Source of the DNA: Euglena gracilis
Lineage: Eukaryota; Euglenida; Euglenophyceae; Euglenales
Length of the DNA stretch: 64,000 nt
NCBI GenBank assembly: GCA_039621445.1
Contig: CP154956.1
Location: 96,414,406 to 96,478,405, forward strand
Reading direction: 5' to 3'
Shown in pieces: positions 22,119-35,200 of the stretch. The notes beneath the pieces were generated by a model. That model had not been told where the DNA came from. It saw nothing but the letters and a program-made list of their open reading frames with translations, and did no database searches. A program made the translations under genes and the position numbers. Positions within the stretch are counted from its first letter, which is position 1; each line of letters begins with the position of its first letter.

Positions 22119-24170
22119 GAGGGGTGGCGGGGGCTGGGGTTGGGTCAGGGGCAAAACGGTCGGCAAGCAAGTGCCACCAGCACAGCTGGGTTTGGGTGGC
22201 CATTGGGTGGTGCCTGTGGGATGACTCCTGTGATGCTCTGCCACTGAGACTTAGGATGGAATGGACAGTTGTCTGACAGGCCCGTGGTTGCGTTTGCACT
22301 CACCCCTTTGCCACAGTCTCTCAGCGTTCGTCCGTCTGTTGCTCGGCACATGCCTGAATGCATCCGTGATGATTTGCGGACTGTTGGCTCTAGTTTCGAT
22401 CTGTCATGAAACCACCTGCTGGCTGACGATGCCTGCCGCTGCTTTCCTCCCCCATCCCGCAGCGCTCTCACCGCCTTGTATCGGGCTGTTCGTTTGGTGG
22501 TGAGCGGCGTGATGACAACCCATCCCTTAGCTGCATGCCGATCCCCCGTGAGGCATTTGTTTCTCAGCCTGAGGTCGTCCACTGGCCCTGCCTCCCTCTG
22601 TCTTGGGAACGACCCAGAAGGGAGGGGCTGTCAGATTGGGACGCTGATCAGAGTACACACCAATGGTGTTGGAGGTTTGATGGAGTGCCATGTCTGATGT
22701 CCGTGTTGTCTGGTGGAGCTAATAAACAGCCGGCTCAGGCCAGGCCATTAGCATGATTTTCACACAGGATGCAGGTTTGTTTGCTTGGAGGCTTTCCTTG
22801 GCTCGGGTTCTGTTATGTTTTCCGCCTCACATTATCTGCTGCCCGAATGCAGAATGTCTGGTGCCAGAGGATGTAAACACCTCCCACCTTTGACGGATTT
22901 GATGCAACCCTGTTTCCACTGATTTTGAAGCACTGGGCCTGATTGGTTGGACGGCTTGTTTGTGCCCCACCTTGTTTGCAGCTGCGCAGCCCCTGCTTTT
23001 TTTGGCACACCACATGCTCATGAAAAAGTGTCTGCAAACGTGGTGGGGTGAGGTATACAAGCATCTGGCCTCCAGGAGGCCTGAAGCAGGTCTCGGTGCC
23101 ACTGCCGTATTCAGATATCCGCTCCCCCTTTGGCGATGAGGGGTGGCGGGGGCTGGGGTTGGGTCAGGGGCAAAACGGTCGGCAAGCAAGTGCCACCAGC
23201 ACAGCTGGGTTTGGGTGGCCATTGGGTGGTGCCTGTGGGATGACTCCTATGATGCTCTGCCACTGAGACTTAGGATGGAATGGACAGTTGTCTGACGGGC
23301 CCGTGGTTGCGTTTGCACTCACCCCTTTTGCCACAGTCTCTCAGCGTTCGTCCGTCTGTTGCTCGGCACATGCCTGAATGCATCCGTGATGATTTGCGGA
23401 CTGTTGGCTCTAGTTTCGATCTGTCATGAAACCACCTGCTGGCTGACGATGCCTGCCGCTGCTTTCCTCCCCCATCCCGCAGCGCTCTCACCGCCTTGTA
23501 TCGGGCTGTTCGTTTGGTGGTGAGCGGCGTGATGACAACCCATCCCTTAGCTGCATGCCGATCCCCCTGAGGTCGTCCACTGGCCCCGCCCGCCTCCCTC
23601 TCTCTTGGGAACGACCCAGAAGGGAGGGGCTGTCAGATTGGCATGCTGATCAGGGTACACACCAATGGTGTTGGAGGTTTGATGGAGTGCCATGTCTGAT
23701 GTCGTGTTGTCTGGTGGAGCTAATAAACAGCCGGCTCAGGCCAGGCCATTAGCATGATTTTCACACAGGATGCAGGTTTGTTTGTTTGGAGGCTTTCCTT
23801 GGCTCGGGTTCTCTTGTGTTTTCCGCCTCACAGCACGACACGTTGCGGCACACATTATCTGCTGCCCGAATCCAGAATGTCTGGTGCCAGAGGATGTAAA
23901 CACCTCCCACCTTTGACGGATTTGATGCAACCCTGTTTCCACTGATTTTGAAGCACTGGGCCTGATTGGTTGGACGGCTTGTTTGTGCCCAACCTTGCTT
24001 GCAGCTGCGCAGCCCCTGCTTTTTTTGGCACACCACATGCTCATGAAAAAGTGTCTGCAAACGTGGTGGGGTGAGGTATACAAGCATCTGGCCTCCAGGA
24101 GGCCTGAAGCAGGTCTCGGTGCCACTGCCGTATTCAGATATCCGCTCCCCCTTTGGCGATGAGGGGTGGC

Positions 24171-24581
24171 ATAGTTGGCAACCTGTTTTTTTTGGACTCT
24201 GTTTTTTTTGTTTTTTTTAATTCTAACAACGTTTTTTTTAAAAAAACAAAAAAACGCCAACAAGGTTTTGCTCGGAAAATTTTTTGAATGCATATTTTCA
24301 ATCATTTTTGGCAAGTTTTGGGGCATTTCTGCCAAATATTTCCTAAAACAAAAAATGAAAAAAGTCCTACAGTTGCATTTTTTGCATTTTTTGAATGTTT
24401 TTGACCATTTTTTGGCAATTTTTGAACTTAGTAGGATTCGAAGTATGGTTTGGGTATTTCATAACGAGTTTTTTCAATGAAATTTTCCTTTTGTTTTTAT
24501 TGCTGTTTTTTTCGGCGTTTTTTTTTTTTGAAAAAACACGTTGTTTTGTTTTTTTTAAAAAAACAAAAAAATGCCAAGTAT
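24171..24581. mobile_element. 411-bp second copy of the satellite-borne element, same insertion site
   Basis: Same ends, same GAGGGGTGGC duplication (24161-24170 and 24582-24591) and near-identical interior as 21711-22118, differing mainly in oligo-A/T length. Identical placement in the unit means it was carried by duplication of a two-unit block (2,460 bp apart) and did not insert independently. Confidence 0.9.
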
Positions 24582-27500
24582 GAGGGGTGGCGGGGGCTGG
24601 GGTTGGGTCAGGGGCAAAACGGTCGGCAAGCAAGTGCCACCAGCACAGCTGGGTTTGGGTGGCCATTGGGTGGTGCCTGTGGGATGACTCCTGTGATGCT
24701 CTGCCACTGAGACTTAGGATGGAATGGACAGTTGTCTGACAGGCCCGTGGTTGCGTTTGCATTCACCCCTTTACCACAGTCTCTCAGCGTTCGTCCGTCT
24801 GTTGCTCGGCACATGCCTGAATGCATCCGTGATGATTTGCGGACTGTTGGCTCTAGTTTCGATCTGTCATGAAACCACCTGCTGGCTGACGATGCCTGCC
24901 GCTGCTTTCCTCCCCCATCCCGCAGCGCTCTCACCGCCTTGTATCGGGCTGTTCGTTTGGTGGTGAGCGGCGTGATGACAACCCATCCCTTAGCTGCATG
25001 CCGATCCCCCGTGAGGCATTTGTTTCTCAGCCTGAGGTTGTCCACTGGCCCCGCCTCCCTCTCTCTTGGGAACGACCCAGAAGGGAGGGGCTGTCAGATT
25101 GGCATGCTGATCAGAGTACACACCAATGGTGTTGGACGTTTGATGGAGTGCCATGTCTGATGTCGTGTTGTCTGGTGGAGCCAATTAACAGCCGGCTCAG
25201 GCCAGGCCATTAGCATGATTTTCACACAGGATGCAGGTTTGTTTGTTTGGAGGCTTTCCTTGGCTCGGGTTCTCTTGTGTTTTCCGCCTCACAGCACGAC
25301 ACGTTGCGGCACACATTATCTGCTGCCCGAATCCAGAATGTCTGGTGCCAGAGGATGTAAACACTTCCCACTTTTGACGGATTTGATGCAACCCTGTTTC
25401 CACTGATTTTGAAGCACTGGGCCTGATTGGTTGGACGGCTTGTTTGTGCCCCACCTTGCTTGCAGCTGCGCAGCCCCTGCTTTTTTTGGCACACCACATG
25501 CTCATGAAAAAGTGTCTGCAAACGTGGTGGGGTGGGGTGTACAAGCATCTGGCCTCCAGGAGGCCTGAAGCAGGTCTCGGTGCCACTGCCGTATTCAGAT
25601 ATCCGCTCCCCCTTTGGCGATGAGGGGTGGCGGGGGCTGGGGTTGGGTCAGGGGCAAAACGGTCGGCAAGCAAGTGCCACCAGCACAGCTGGGTTTGGGT
25701 GGCCATTGGGTGGTGCCTGTGGGATGACTCCTGTGATGCTCTGCCACTGAGACTTTGGATGGAATGGACAGTTGTCTGACAGGCCCGTGGTTGCGTTTGC
25801 ACTCACCCCTTTGCCACAGTCTCTCAGCGTTCGTCCGTCTGTTGCTCGGCACATGCCTGAATGCATCCGTGATGATTTGCGGACTGTTGGCTCTAGTTTC
25901 GATCTGTCATGAAACCACCTGCTGGCTGACGATGCCTGCCGCTGCTTTCCTCCCCCATCCCGCAGCGCTCTCACCGCCTTGTATCGGGCTGTTCGTTTGG
26001 TGGTGAGCGGCGTGATGACAACCCATCCCTTAGCTGCATGCCGATCCCCCGTGAGGCATTTGTTTCTCAGCCTGAGGTCGTCCACTGGCCCCGCCTCCAT
26101 CTCGCCTGGGAACGACCCAGAAGGGAGGGGCTGTCAGATTGGGACGCTGATTAGAGTACACACCAATGGTGTTGGAGGTTTGATGGAGTGCCATGTCTGA
26201 TGTCCGTGTTGTCTGGTGGAGCTAATAAACAGCCGGCTCAGGCCAGGCCATTAGCATGATTTTCACACAGGATGCAGGTTTGTTTGCTTGGAGGCTTTCC
26301 TTGGCTCGGGTTCTGTTATGTTTTCCGCCTCACAGCACAACACGTTGCGGCACACATTATCTGCTGCCCGAATCCAGAATGTCTGGTGCCAGAGGATGTG
26401 AACACCTCCCACTTTTGACGGATTTGATGCAACCCTGTTTCCACTGATTTTGAAGCACTGGGCCTGATTGGTTGGACGGCTTGTTTGTGCCCCACCTTGC
26501 TTGCAGCTGCGCAGCCCCTGCTTTTTGGCACACCACATGCTCATGAAAAAGTGTCTGCAAACGTGGTGGGGTGAGGTATACAAGCATCTTGCCGCCAGGA
26601 GGCCTGAAGCAGGTCTCGGTGCCACTGCCGTATTCAGATATCCGCTCCCCCTTTGGCGATGAGGGGTGGCGGGGGCTGGGGTTGGGTCAGGGGCAAAACG
26701 GTCGGCAAGCAAGTGCCACCAGCACAGCTGGGTTTGGGTGGCCATTGGGTGGTGCCTGTGGGATGACTCCTGTGATGCTCTGCCACTGAGACTTAGGATG
26801 GAATGGACAGTTGTCTGACAGGCCCGTGGTTGCGTTTGCACTCACCCCTTTGCCACAGTCTCTCAGCGTTCGTCCGTCTGTTGCTCGGCACATGCCTGAA
26901 TGCATCCGTGATGATTTGCGGACTGTTGGCTCTAGTTTCGATCTGTCATGAAACCACCTGCTGGCTGACGATGCCTGCCGCTGCTTTCCTCCCCCATCCC
27001 GCAGCGCTCTCACCGCCTTGTATCGGGCTGTTCGTTTGGTGGTGAGCGGCGTGATGACAACCCATCCCTTAGCTGCATGCCGATCCCCCGTGAGGCATTT
27101 GTTTCTCAGCCTGAGGTCGTCCACTGGCCCCGCCTCCATCTCGCCTGGGAACGACCCAGAAGGGAGGGGCTGTCAGATTGGGACGCTGATTAGAGTACAC
27201 ACCAATGGTGTTGGAGGTTTGATGGAGTGCCATGTCTGATGTCGTGTTGTCTGGTGGAGCTAATTAACAGCCGGCTCAGGCCAGGCCATTAGCATGATTT
27301 TCACACAGGATGCAGGTTTGTTTGCTTGGAGGCTTTCCTTGGCTCGGGTTCTCTTGTGTTTTCCGCCTCACAGCACGACACGTTGCGGCACACATTATCT
27401 GCTGCCCGAATCCAGAATGTCTGGTGCCAGAGGATGTGAACACCTCCAACCCTGTTTCCACTGATTTTGAAGCACTGGGCCTGATTGGTTGGACGGCTTG

Positions 27501-27810
27501 TTTGTGCCCCACCTTGCTTGCAGCTGCGCAGCCCGTGCTTTTTTTGGCACACCACATGCTCATGAAAAAGTGTCTGCAAACGTGGTGGGGTGAGGTATAC
27601 AAGCATCTGGTCGCCAGGAGGCCTGAAGCAGGTCTCGGTGCCACTGCCGTATTCAGATATCCGCTCCCCCTTTGGCAATGAGGGGTGGCGGGGGCTGGGG
27701 TTGGGTCAGGGGCAAAACGGTCGGCAAGCAAGTGCCACCAGCACAGCTGGGTTTGGGTGGCCATTGGGTGGTGCCTGTGGGATGACTCCTGTGATGCTCT
27801 GCCACTGAGA

Positions 27811-27838
27811 CCCTAACCCTAACCCTAACCCTAACCCT
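27811..27838 (+). repeat. Interstitial telomeric tract (CCCTAA)4.7
   Basis: CCCTAA repeats replace about 90 bp of the satellite unit between 'CCACTGAGA' and 'CTCAGCGTTCG'. The normal unit reads GAGACTTAGGATGG at the left breakpoint. This suggests a break patched with telomeric DNA, and that the host telomere is TTAGGG-type (inference). Confidence 0.9.
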
Positions 27839-30800
27839 CTCAGCGTTCGTCCGTCTGTTGCTCGGCACATGCCTGAATGCATCCGTGATGATTTGCGGAC
27901 TGTTGGCTCTAGTTTCGATCTGTCATGAAACCACCTGCAGGCTGACGATGCCTGCCGCTGCTTTCCTCCCCCATCCCGCAGCGCTCTCACCGCCTTGTAT
28001 CGGGCTGTTCGTTTGGTGGTGAGCGGCGTGATGACAACCCATCCCTTAGCTGCATGCCGATCCCCCGTGAGGCATTTGTTTCTCAGCCTGAGGTCGTCCA
28101 CTGGCCCCGCCTCCCTCTCTCTTGGGAACGACCCAGAAGGGAGGGGCTGTCAGATTGGGACGCTGATCAGAGTACACACCAATGGTGTTGGAGGTTTGAT
28201 GGAGTGCCATGTCTGACGTCCGTGTTGTCTGGTGGAGCTAATTAACAGCCGGCTCAGGCCAGGCCATTAGCATGATTTTCACACAGGATGCAGGTTTGTT
28301 TGTTTGGAGGCTTTCCTTGGCTCGGGTTCTGTTATGTTTTCCGCCTCACAGCACGACACGTTGCGGCACGCATTATCTGCTGCCCGAATCCAGAATGTCT
28401 GGTGCCAGAGGATGTAAACACCTCCCACTTTTGACGGATTTGATGCAACCCTGTTTCCACTGACTTTGAAGCACTGGGCCTGATTGGTTGGACGGCTTGT
28501 TTGTGCCCCACTTTGCTTGCAGCTGCGCAGCCCGTGCTTTTTTTGGCACACCACATGCTCATGAAAAAGTGTCTGCAAACGTGGTGGGGTGAGGTATACA
28601 AGCATCTGGCCTCCAGGAGGCCTGAAGCAGGTCTCGGTGCCACTGCCGTATTCAGATATCCGCTCCCCCTTTGACGATGAGGGGTGGCGGGGGCTGGGGT
28701 TGGGTCAGGGGCAAAACGGTCGGCAAGCAAGTGCCACCAGCACAGCTGGGTTTGGGTGGCCATTGGGTGGTGCCTGTGGGATGACTCCTGTGATGCTCTG
28801 CCACTGAGACTTAGGATGGAATGGACAGTTGTCTGACAGGCCCGTGGTTGCGTTTGCACTCACCCCTTTGCCACAGTCTCTCGGCGTTCGTCCGTCTGTT
28901 GCTCGGCACATGCCTGAATGCATCCGTGATGATTTGCGGACTGTTGGCTCTAGTTTCGATCTGTCATGAAACCACCTGCTGGCTGACGATGCCTGCCGCT
29001 GCTTTCCTCCCCCATCCCGCAGCGCTCTCACCGCCTTGTATCGGGCTGTTCGTTTGGTGGTGAGCGGCGTGATGACAACCCATCCCTTAGCTGCATGCCG
29101 ATCCCCCGTGAGGCATTTGTTTCTCAGCCTGAGGTCGTCCACTGGCCCCGCCTCCATCTCGCCTGGGAACGACCCAGAAGGGAGGGGCTGTCAGATTGGG
29201 ACGCTGATCAGAGTACACACCAATGGTGTTGGAGGTTTGATGGAGTGCCATGTCTGATGTCCGTGTTGTCTGGTGGAGCTAATAAACAGCCGGCTCAGGC
29301 CAGGCCATTAGCATGATTTTCACACAGGATGCAGGTTTGTTTGCTTGGAGGCTTTCCTTGGCTCGGGTTCTGTTATGTTTTCCGCCTCACAGCACGACAC
29401 GTTGCGGCACGCATTATCTGCTGCCCGAATCCAGAATGTCTGGTGCCAGAGGATGTAAACACCTCCCACTTTTGACGGATTTGATGCAACCCTGTTTCCA
29501 CTGATTTGAAGCACTGGGCCTGATTGGTTGGACGGCTTGTTTGTGCCCCACTTGCTTGCAGCTGCGCAGCCCGTGCTTTTTTTGGCACACCACATGCTCA
29601 TGAAAAAGTGTCTGCAAACGTGGTGGGGTGAGGTATACAAGCATCTGGCCTCCAGGAGGCCTGAAGCAGGTCTCGGTGCCACTGCCGTATTCAGATATCC
29701 GCTCCCCCTTTGACGATGAGGGGTGGCGGGGGCTGGGGTTGGGTCAGGGGCAAAACGGTCGGCAAGCAAGTGCCACCAGCACAGCTGGGTTTGGGTGGCC
29801 ATTGGGTGGTGCCTGTGGGATGACTCCTGTGATGCTCTGCCACTGAGACTTAGGATGGAATGGACAGTTGTCTGACAGGCCCGTGGTTGCGTTTGCACTC
29901 ACCCCTTTGCCACAGTCTCTCGGCGTTCGTCCGTCTGTTGCTCGGCACATGCCTGAATGCATCCGTGATGATTTGCGGACTGTTGGCTCTAGTTTCGATC
30001 TGTCATGAAACCACCTGCTGGCTGACGATGCCTGCCGCTGCTTTCCTCCCCCATCCCGCAGCGCTCTCACCGCCTTGTATCGGGCTGTTCGTTTGGTGGT
30101 GAGCGGCGTGATGACAACCCATCCCTTAGCTGCATGCCGATCCCCCGTGAGGCATTTGTTTCTCAGCCTGAGGTCGTCCACTGGCCCCGCCTCCATCTTG
30201 CCTGGGAACGACCCAGAAGGGAGGGGCTGTCAGATTGGGACGCTGATCAGAGTACACACCAATGGTGTTGGAGGTTTGATGGAGTGCCATGTCTGACGTC
30301 CGTGTTGTCTGGTGGAGCTAATTAACAGCCGGCTCAGGGCAGGCCATTAGCATGATTTTCACACAGGATGCAGGCTAGTTGTTTTAAAGGCTGTTCTTGG
30401 CTCGGGTTCTGTTATGTTTTCCGCCTCACAGCACGACACGTTGCGGCACGCATTATCTGCTGCCCGAATCCAGAATGTCTGGTGCCAGAGGATGTAAACA
30501 CCTCCCACTTTTGACGGATTTGATGCAACCCTGTTTCCACTGACTTTGAAGCACTGGGCCTGATTGGTTGGACGGCTTGTTTGTGCCCCACTTTGCTTGC
30601 AGCTGCGCAGCCCGTGCTTTTTTTGGCACACCACATGCTCATGAAAAAGTGTCTGCAAACGTGGTGGGGTGAGGTATACAAGCATCTGGCCTCCAGGAGG
30701 CCTGAAGCAGGTCTCGGTGCCACTGCCGTATTCAGATATCCGCTCCCCCTTTGACGATGAGGGGTGGCGGGGGCTGGGGTTGGGTCAGGGGCAAAACGGT

Positions 30801-31639
30801 CGGCAAGCAAGTGCCACCAGCACAGCTGGGTTTGGGTGGCCATTGGGTGGTGCCTGTGGGATGACTCCTGTGATGCTCTGCCACTGAGACTTAGGATGGA
30901 ATGGACAGTTGTCTGACAGGCCCGTGGTTGCGTTTGCACTCACCCCTTTGCCACAGTCTCTCGGCGTTCGTCCGTCTGTTGCTCGGCACATGCCTGAATG
31001 CATCCGTGATGATTTGCGGACTGTTGGCTCTAGTTTCGATCTGTCATGAAACCACCTGCTGGCTGACGATGCCTGCCGCTGCTTTCCTCCCCCATCCCGC
31101 AGCGCTCTCACCGCCTTGTATCGGGCTGTTCGTTTGGTGGTGAGCGGCGTGATGACAACCCATCCCTTAGCTGCATGCCGATCCCCCGTGAGGCATTTGT
31201 TTCTCAGCCTGAGGTCGTCCACTGGCCCCGCCTCCATCTTGCCTGGGAACGACCCAGAAGGGAGGGGCTGTCAGATTGGGACGCTGATCAGAGTACACAC
31301 CAATGGTGTTGGAGGTTTGATGGAGTGCCATGTCTGACGTCCGTGTTGTCTGGTGGAGCTAATTAACAGCCGGCTCAGGGCAGGCCATTAGCATGATTTT
31401 CACACAGGATGCAGGATTGTTGTTTTGGAGGCTTTCCTTGGGTCGGGTTATGTTATGTTTCCGCCTAACAGACCGACACGTTGCGGCACGCATTATCTGC
31501 TGCCCGAATCCAGAATGTCTGGTGCCAGAGGATGTAAACACCTCCCACTTTTGACGGATTTGATGCAACCCTGTTTCCACTGACTTTGAAGCACTGGGCC
31601 TGATTGGTTGGACGGCTTGTTTGTGCCCCACTTGCTTGC

Positions 31640-32260
31640 AGCTGCGCAGCCCTGCTTTTTTTGGCACACATGCCAAATGCCCCCCATCGTGACAGCCTTA
31701 CCGACATCCCCCTGCCTCTTCAGATATGCCCTGCCACTGAGACTTTCGCAAGCAGTGCCACCACACCCCTTTGCCACCCTGGGATCTCCGTTGCTCTGCC
31801 ACTGCCAATGCACAGTTGTCCCCTGTTTGCACCCACCTGCCATTCCCCTCCCTTTCCTCCCCATCCCGCGCTCTCACCGCCTTGGCTTTTCGTTTGGTGG
31901 TGAGCGCGTGATGACAACCTCCCTGCATGCCGATCCTCCGTCAGCTTTCCCCTGCCTCTCACCTGCCCCACCCATCCCTTTGCCTGACCCCAATCCCAAG
32001 TTCATCTTCTCCACCGTTATGGTGGAGCTAATAACACCCGGCTCCGCCTCACCCAACACAAGGATGCAGGTTTTTGCCATGACCCGGGTTCTTATGTTTT
32101 CCGCCTCACAGCAACACGGATTGCGGCACGCTGTTATCTGCTGCACGAATCCATGCTTGCCAGAATGTCTCCATGTACGTTTGACGGATTTGATGCACTG
32201 AAAGCACTGTGATTGGACGGCTTGTGCCCCACTTGCTGCAGCTGCAGCGTGCTTTTTTGG
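31640..32260 (+). repeat. Strongly decayed satellite unit
   Basis: Words of the unit appear in the correct order, but over a third of the length is missing through many scattered small deletions. Flanking units are near-identical to each other. The preceding unit also has clustered substitutions at 31410-31475. Confidence 0.85.
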
Positions 32261-35200
32261 CACACCACATGCTCATGAAAAAGTGTCTGCAAACGTGGTG
32301 GGGTGAGGTATACAAGCATCTGGCCTCCAGGAGGCCTGAAGCAGGTCTCGGTGCCACTGCCGTATTCAGATATCCGCTCCCCCTTTGACGATGAGGGGTG
32401 GCGGGGGCTGGGCTGGGGTTGGGTCAGGGGCAAAACGGTCGGCAAGCAAGTGCCACCAGCACAGCTGGGTTTGGGTGGCCATTGGGTGGTGCCTGTGGGA
32501 TGACTCCTGTGATGCTCTGCCACTGAGACTTAGGATGGAATGGACAGTTGTCTGACAGGCCCGTGGTTGCGTTTGCACTCACCCCTTTGCCACAGTCTCT
32601 CGGCGTTCGTCCGTCTGTTGCTCGGCACATGCCTGAATGCATCCGTGATGATTTGCGGACTGTTGGCTCTAGTTTCGATCTGTCATGAAACCACCTGCAG
32701 GCTGACGATGCCTGCCGCTGCTTTCCTCCCCCATCCCGCAGCGCTCTCACCGCCTTGTATCGGGCTGTTCGTTTGGTGGTGAGCGGCGTGATGACAACCC
32801 ATCCCTTAGCTGCATGCCGATCCCCCGTGAGGTATTTGTTTCTCAGCCTGAGGTCGTCCACTGGCCCCGCCCCCATCTTGCCTGGGAACGACCCAGAAGG
32901 GAGGGGCTGTCAGATTGGGACGCTGATCAGAGTACACACCAATGGTGTTGGAGGTTTGATGGAGTGCCATGTCTGACGTCCGTGTTGTCTGGTGGAGCTA
33001 ATTAACAGCCGGCTCAGGGCAGGCCATTAGCATGATTTTCACACAGGATGCAGGTTTGTTTGTTTGGAGGCTTTCCTTGGCTCGGGTTCTGTTATGTTTT
33101 CCGCCTCACAGCACGACACGTTGCGGCACGCATTATCTGCTGCCCGAATCCAGAATGTCTGGTGCCAGAGGATGTAAACACCTCCCACTTTTGACGGATT
33201 TGATGCAACCCTGTTTCCACTGACTTTGAAGCACTGGGCCTGATTGGTTGGACGGCTTGTTTGTGCCCCACTTTGCTTGCAGCTGCGCAGCCCGTGCTTT
33301 TTTTGGCACACCACATGCTCATGAAAAAGTGTCTGCAAACGTGGTGGGGTGAGGTATACAAGCATCTGGCCTCCAGGAGGCCTGAAGCAGGTCTCGGTGC
33401 CACTGCCGTATTCAGATATCCGCTCCCCCTTTGACGATGAGGGGTGGCGGGGGCTGGGGTTGGGTCAGGGGCAAAACGGTCGGCAAGCAAGTGCCACCAG
33501 CACAGCTGGGTTTGGGTGGCCATTGGGTGGTGCCTGTGGGATGACTCCTGTGATGCTCTGCCACTGAGACTTAGGATGGAATGGACAGTTGTCTGACAGG
33601 CCCGTGGTTGCGTTTGCACTCACCCCTTTGCCACAGTCTCTCGGCGTTCGTCCGTCTGTTGCTCGGCACATGCCTGAATGCATCCGTGATGATTTGCGGA
33701 CTGTTGGCTCTAGTTTCGATCTGTCATGAAACCACCTGCTGGCTGACGATGCCTGCCGCTGCTTTCCTCCCCCATCCCGCAGCGCTCTCACCGCCTTGTA
33801 TCGGGCTGTTCGTTTGGTGGTGAGCGGCGTGATGACAACCCATCCCTTAGCTGCATGCCGATCCCCCGTGAGGCATTTGTTTCTCAGCCTGAGGTCGTCC
33901 ACTGGCCCCGCCTCCATCTTGCCTGGGAACGACCCAGAAGGGAGGGGCTGTCAGATTGGGACGCTGATCAGAGTACACACCAATGGTGTTGGAGGTTTGA
34001 TGGAGTGCCATGTCTGACGTCCGTGTTGTCTGGTGGAGCTAATTAACAGCCGGCTCAGGGCAGGCCATTAGCATGATTTTCACACAGGATGCAGGTTTGT
34101 TTTTTTGGAGGCTTTCCTTGGCTCGGGTTCTGTTATGTTTTCCGCCTCACAGCACGACACGTTGCGGCACGCATTATCTGCTGCCCGAATCCAGAATGTC
34201 TGGTGCCAGAGGATGTAAACACCTCCCACTTTTGACGGATTTGATGCAACCCTGTTTCCACTGACTTTGAAGCACTGGGCCTGATTGGTTGGACGGCTTG
34301 TTTGTGCCCCACTTTGCTTGCAGCTGCGCAGCCCGTGCTTTTTTTGGCACACCACATGCTCATGAAAAAGTGTCTGCAAACGTGGTGGGGTGAGGTATAC
34401 AAGCATCTGGCCTCCAGGAGGCCTGAAGCAGGTCTCGGTGCCACTGCCGTATTCAGATATCCGCTCCCCCTTTGACGATGAGGGGTGGCGGGGGCTGGGG
34501 TTGGGTCAGGGGCAAAACGGTCGGCAAGCAAGTGCCACCAGCACAGCTGGGTTTGGGTGGCCATTGGGTGGTGCCTGTGGGATGACTCCTGTGATGCTCT
34601 GCCACTGAGACTTAGGATGGAATGGACAGTTGTCTGACAGGCCCGTGGTTGCGTTTGCACTCACCCCTTTGCCACAGTCTCTCGGCGTTCGTCCGTCTGT
34701 TGCTCGGCACATGCCTGAATGCATCCGTGATGATTTGCGGACTGTTGGCTCTAGTTTCGATCTGTCATGAAACCACCTGCTGGCTGACGATGCCTGCCGC
34801 TGCTTTCCTCCCCCATCCCGCAGCGCTCTCACCGCCTTGTATCGGGCTGTTCGTTTGGTGGTGAGCGGCGTGATGACAACCCATCCCTTAGCTGCATGCC
34901 GATCCCCCGTGAGGCATTTGTTTCTCAGCCTGAGGTCGTCCACTGGCCCCGCCTCCATCTTGCCTGGGAACGACCCAGAAGGGAGGGGCTGTCAGATTGG
35001 GACGCTGATCAGAGTACACACCAATGGTGTTGGAGGTTTGATGGAGTGCCATGTCTGACGTCCGTGTTGTCTGGTGGAGCTAATTAACAGCCGGCTCAGG
35101 GCAGGCCATTAGCATGATTTTCACACAGGATGCAGGTTTGTGCTTTTGGAGGCTTTCCTTGGCTCGGGTTCTGTTATGTTTTCCGCCTCACAGCACGACA

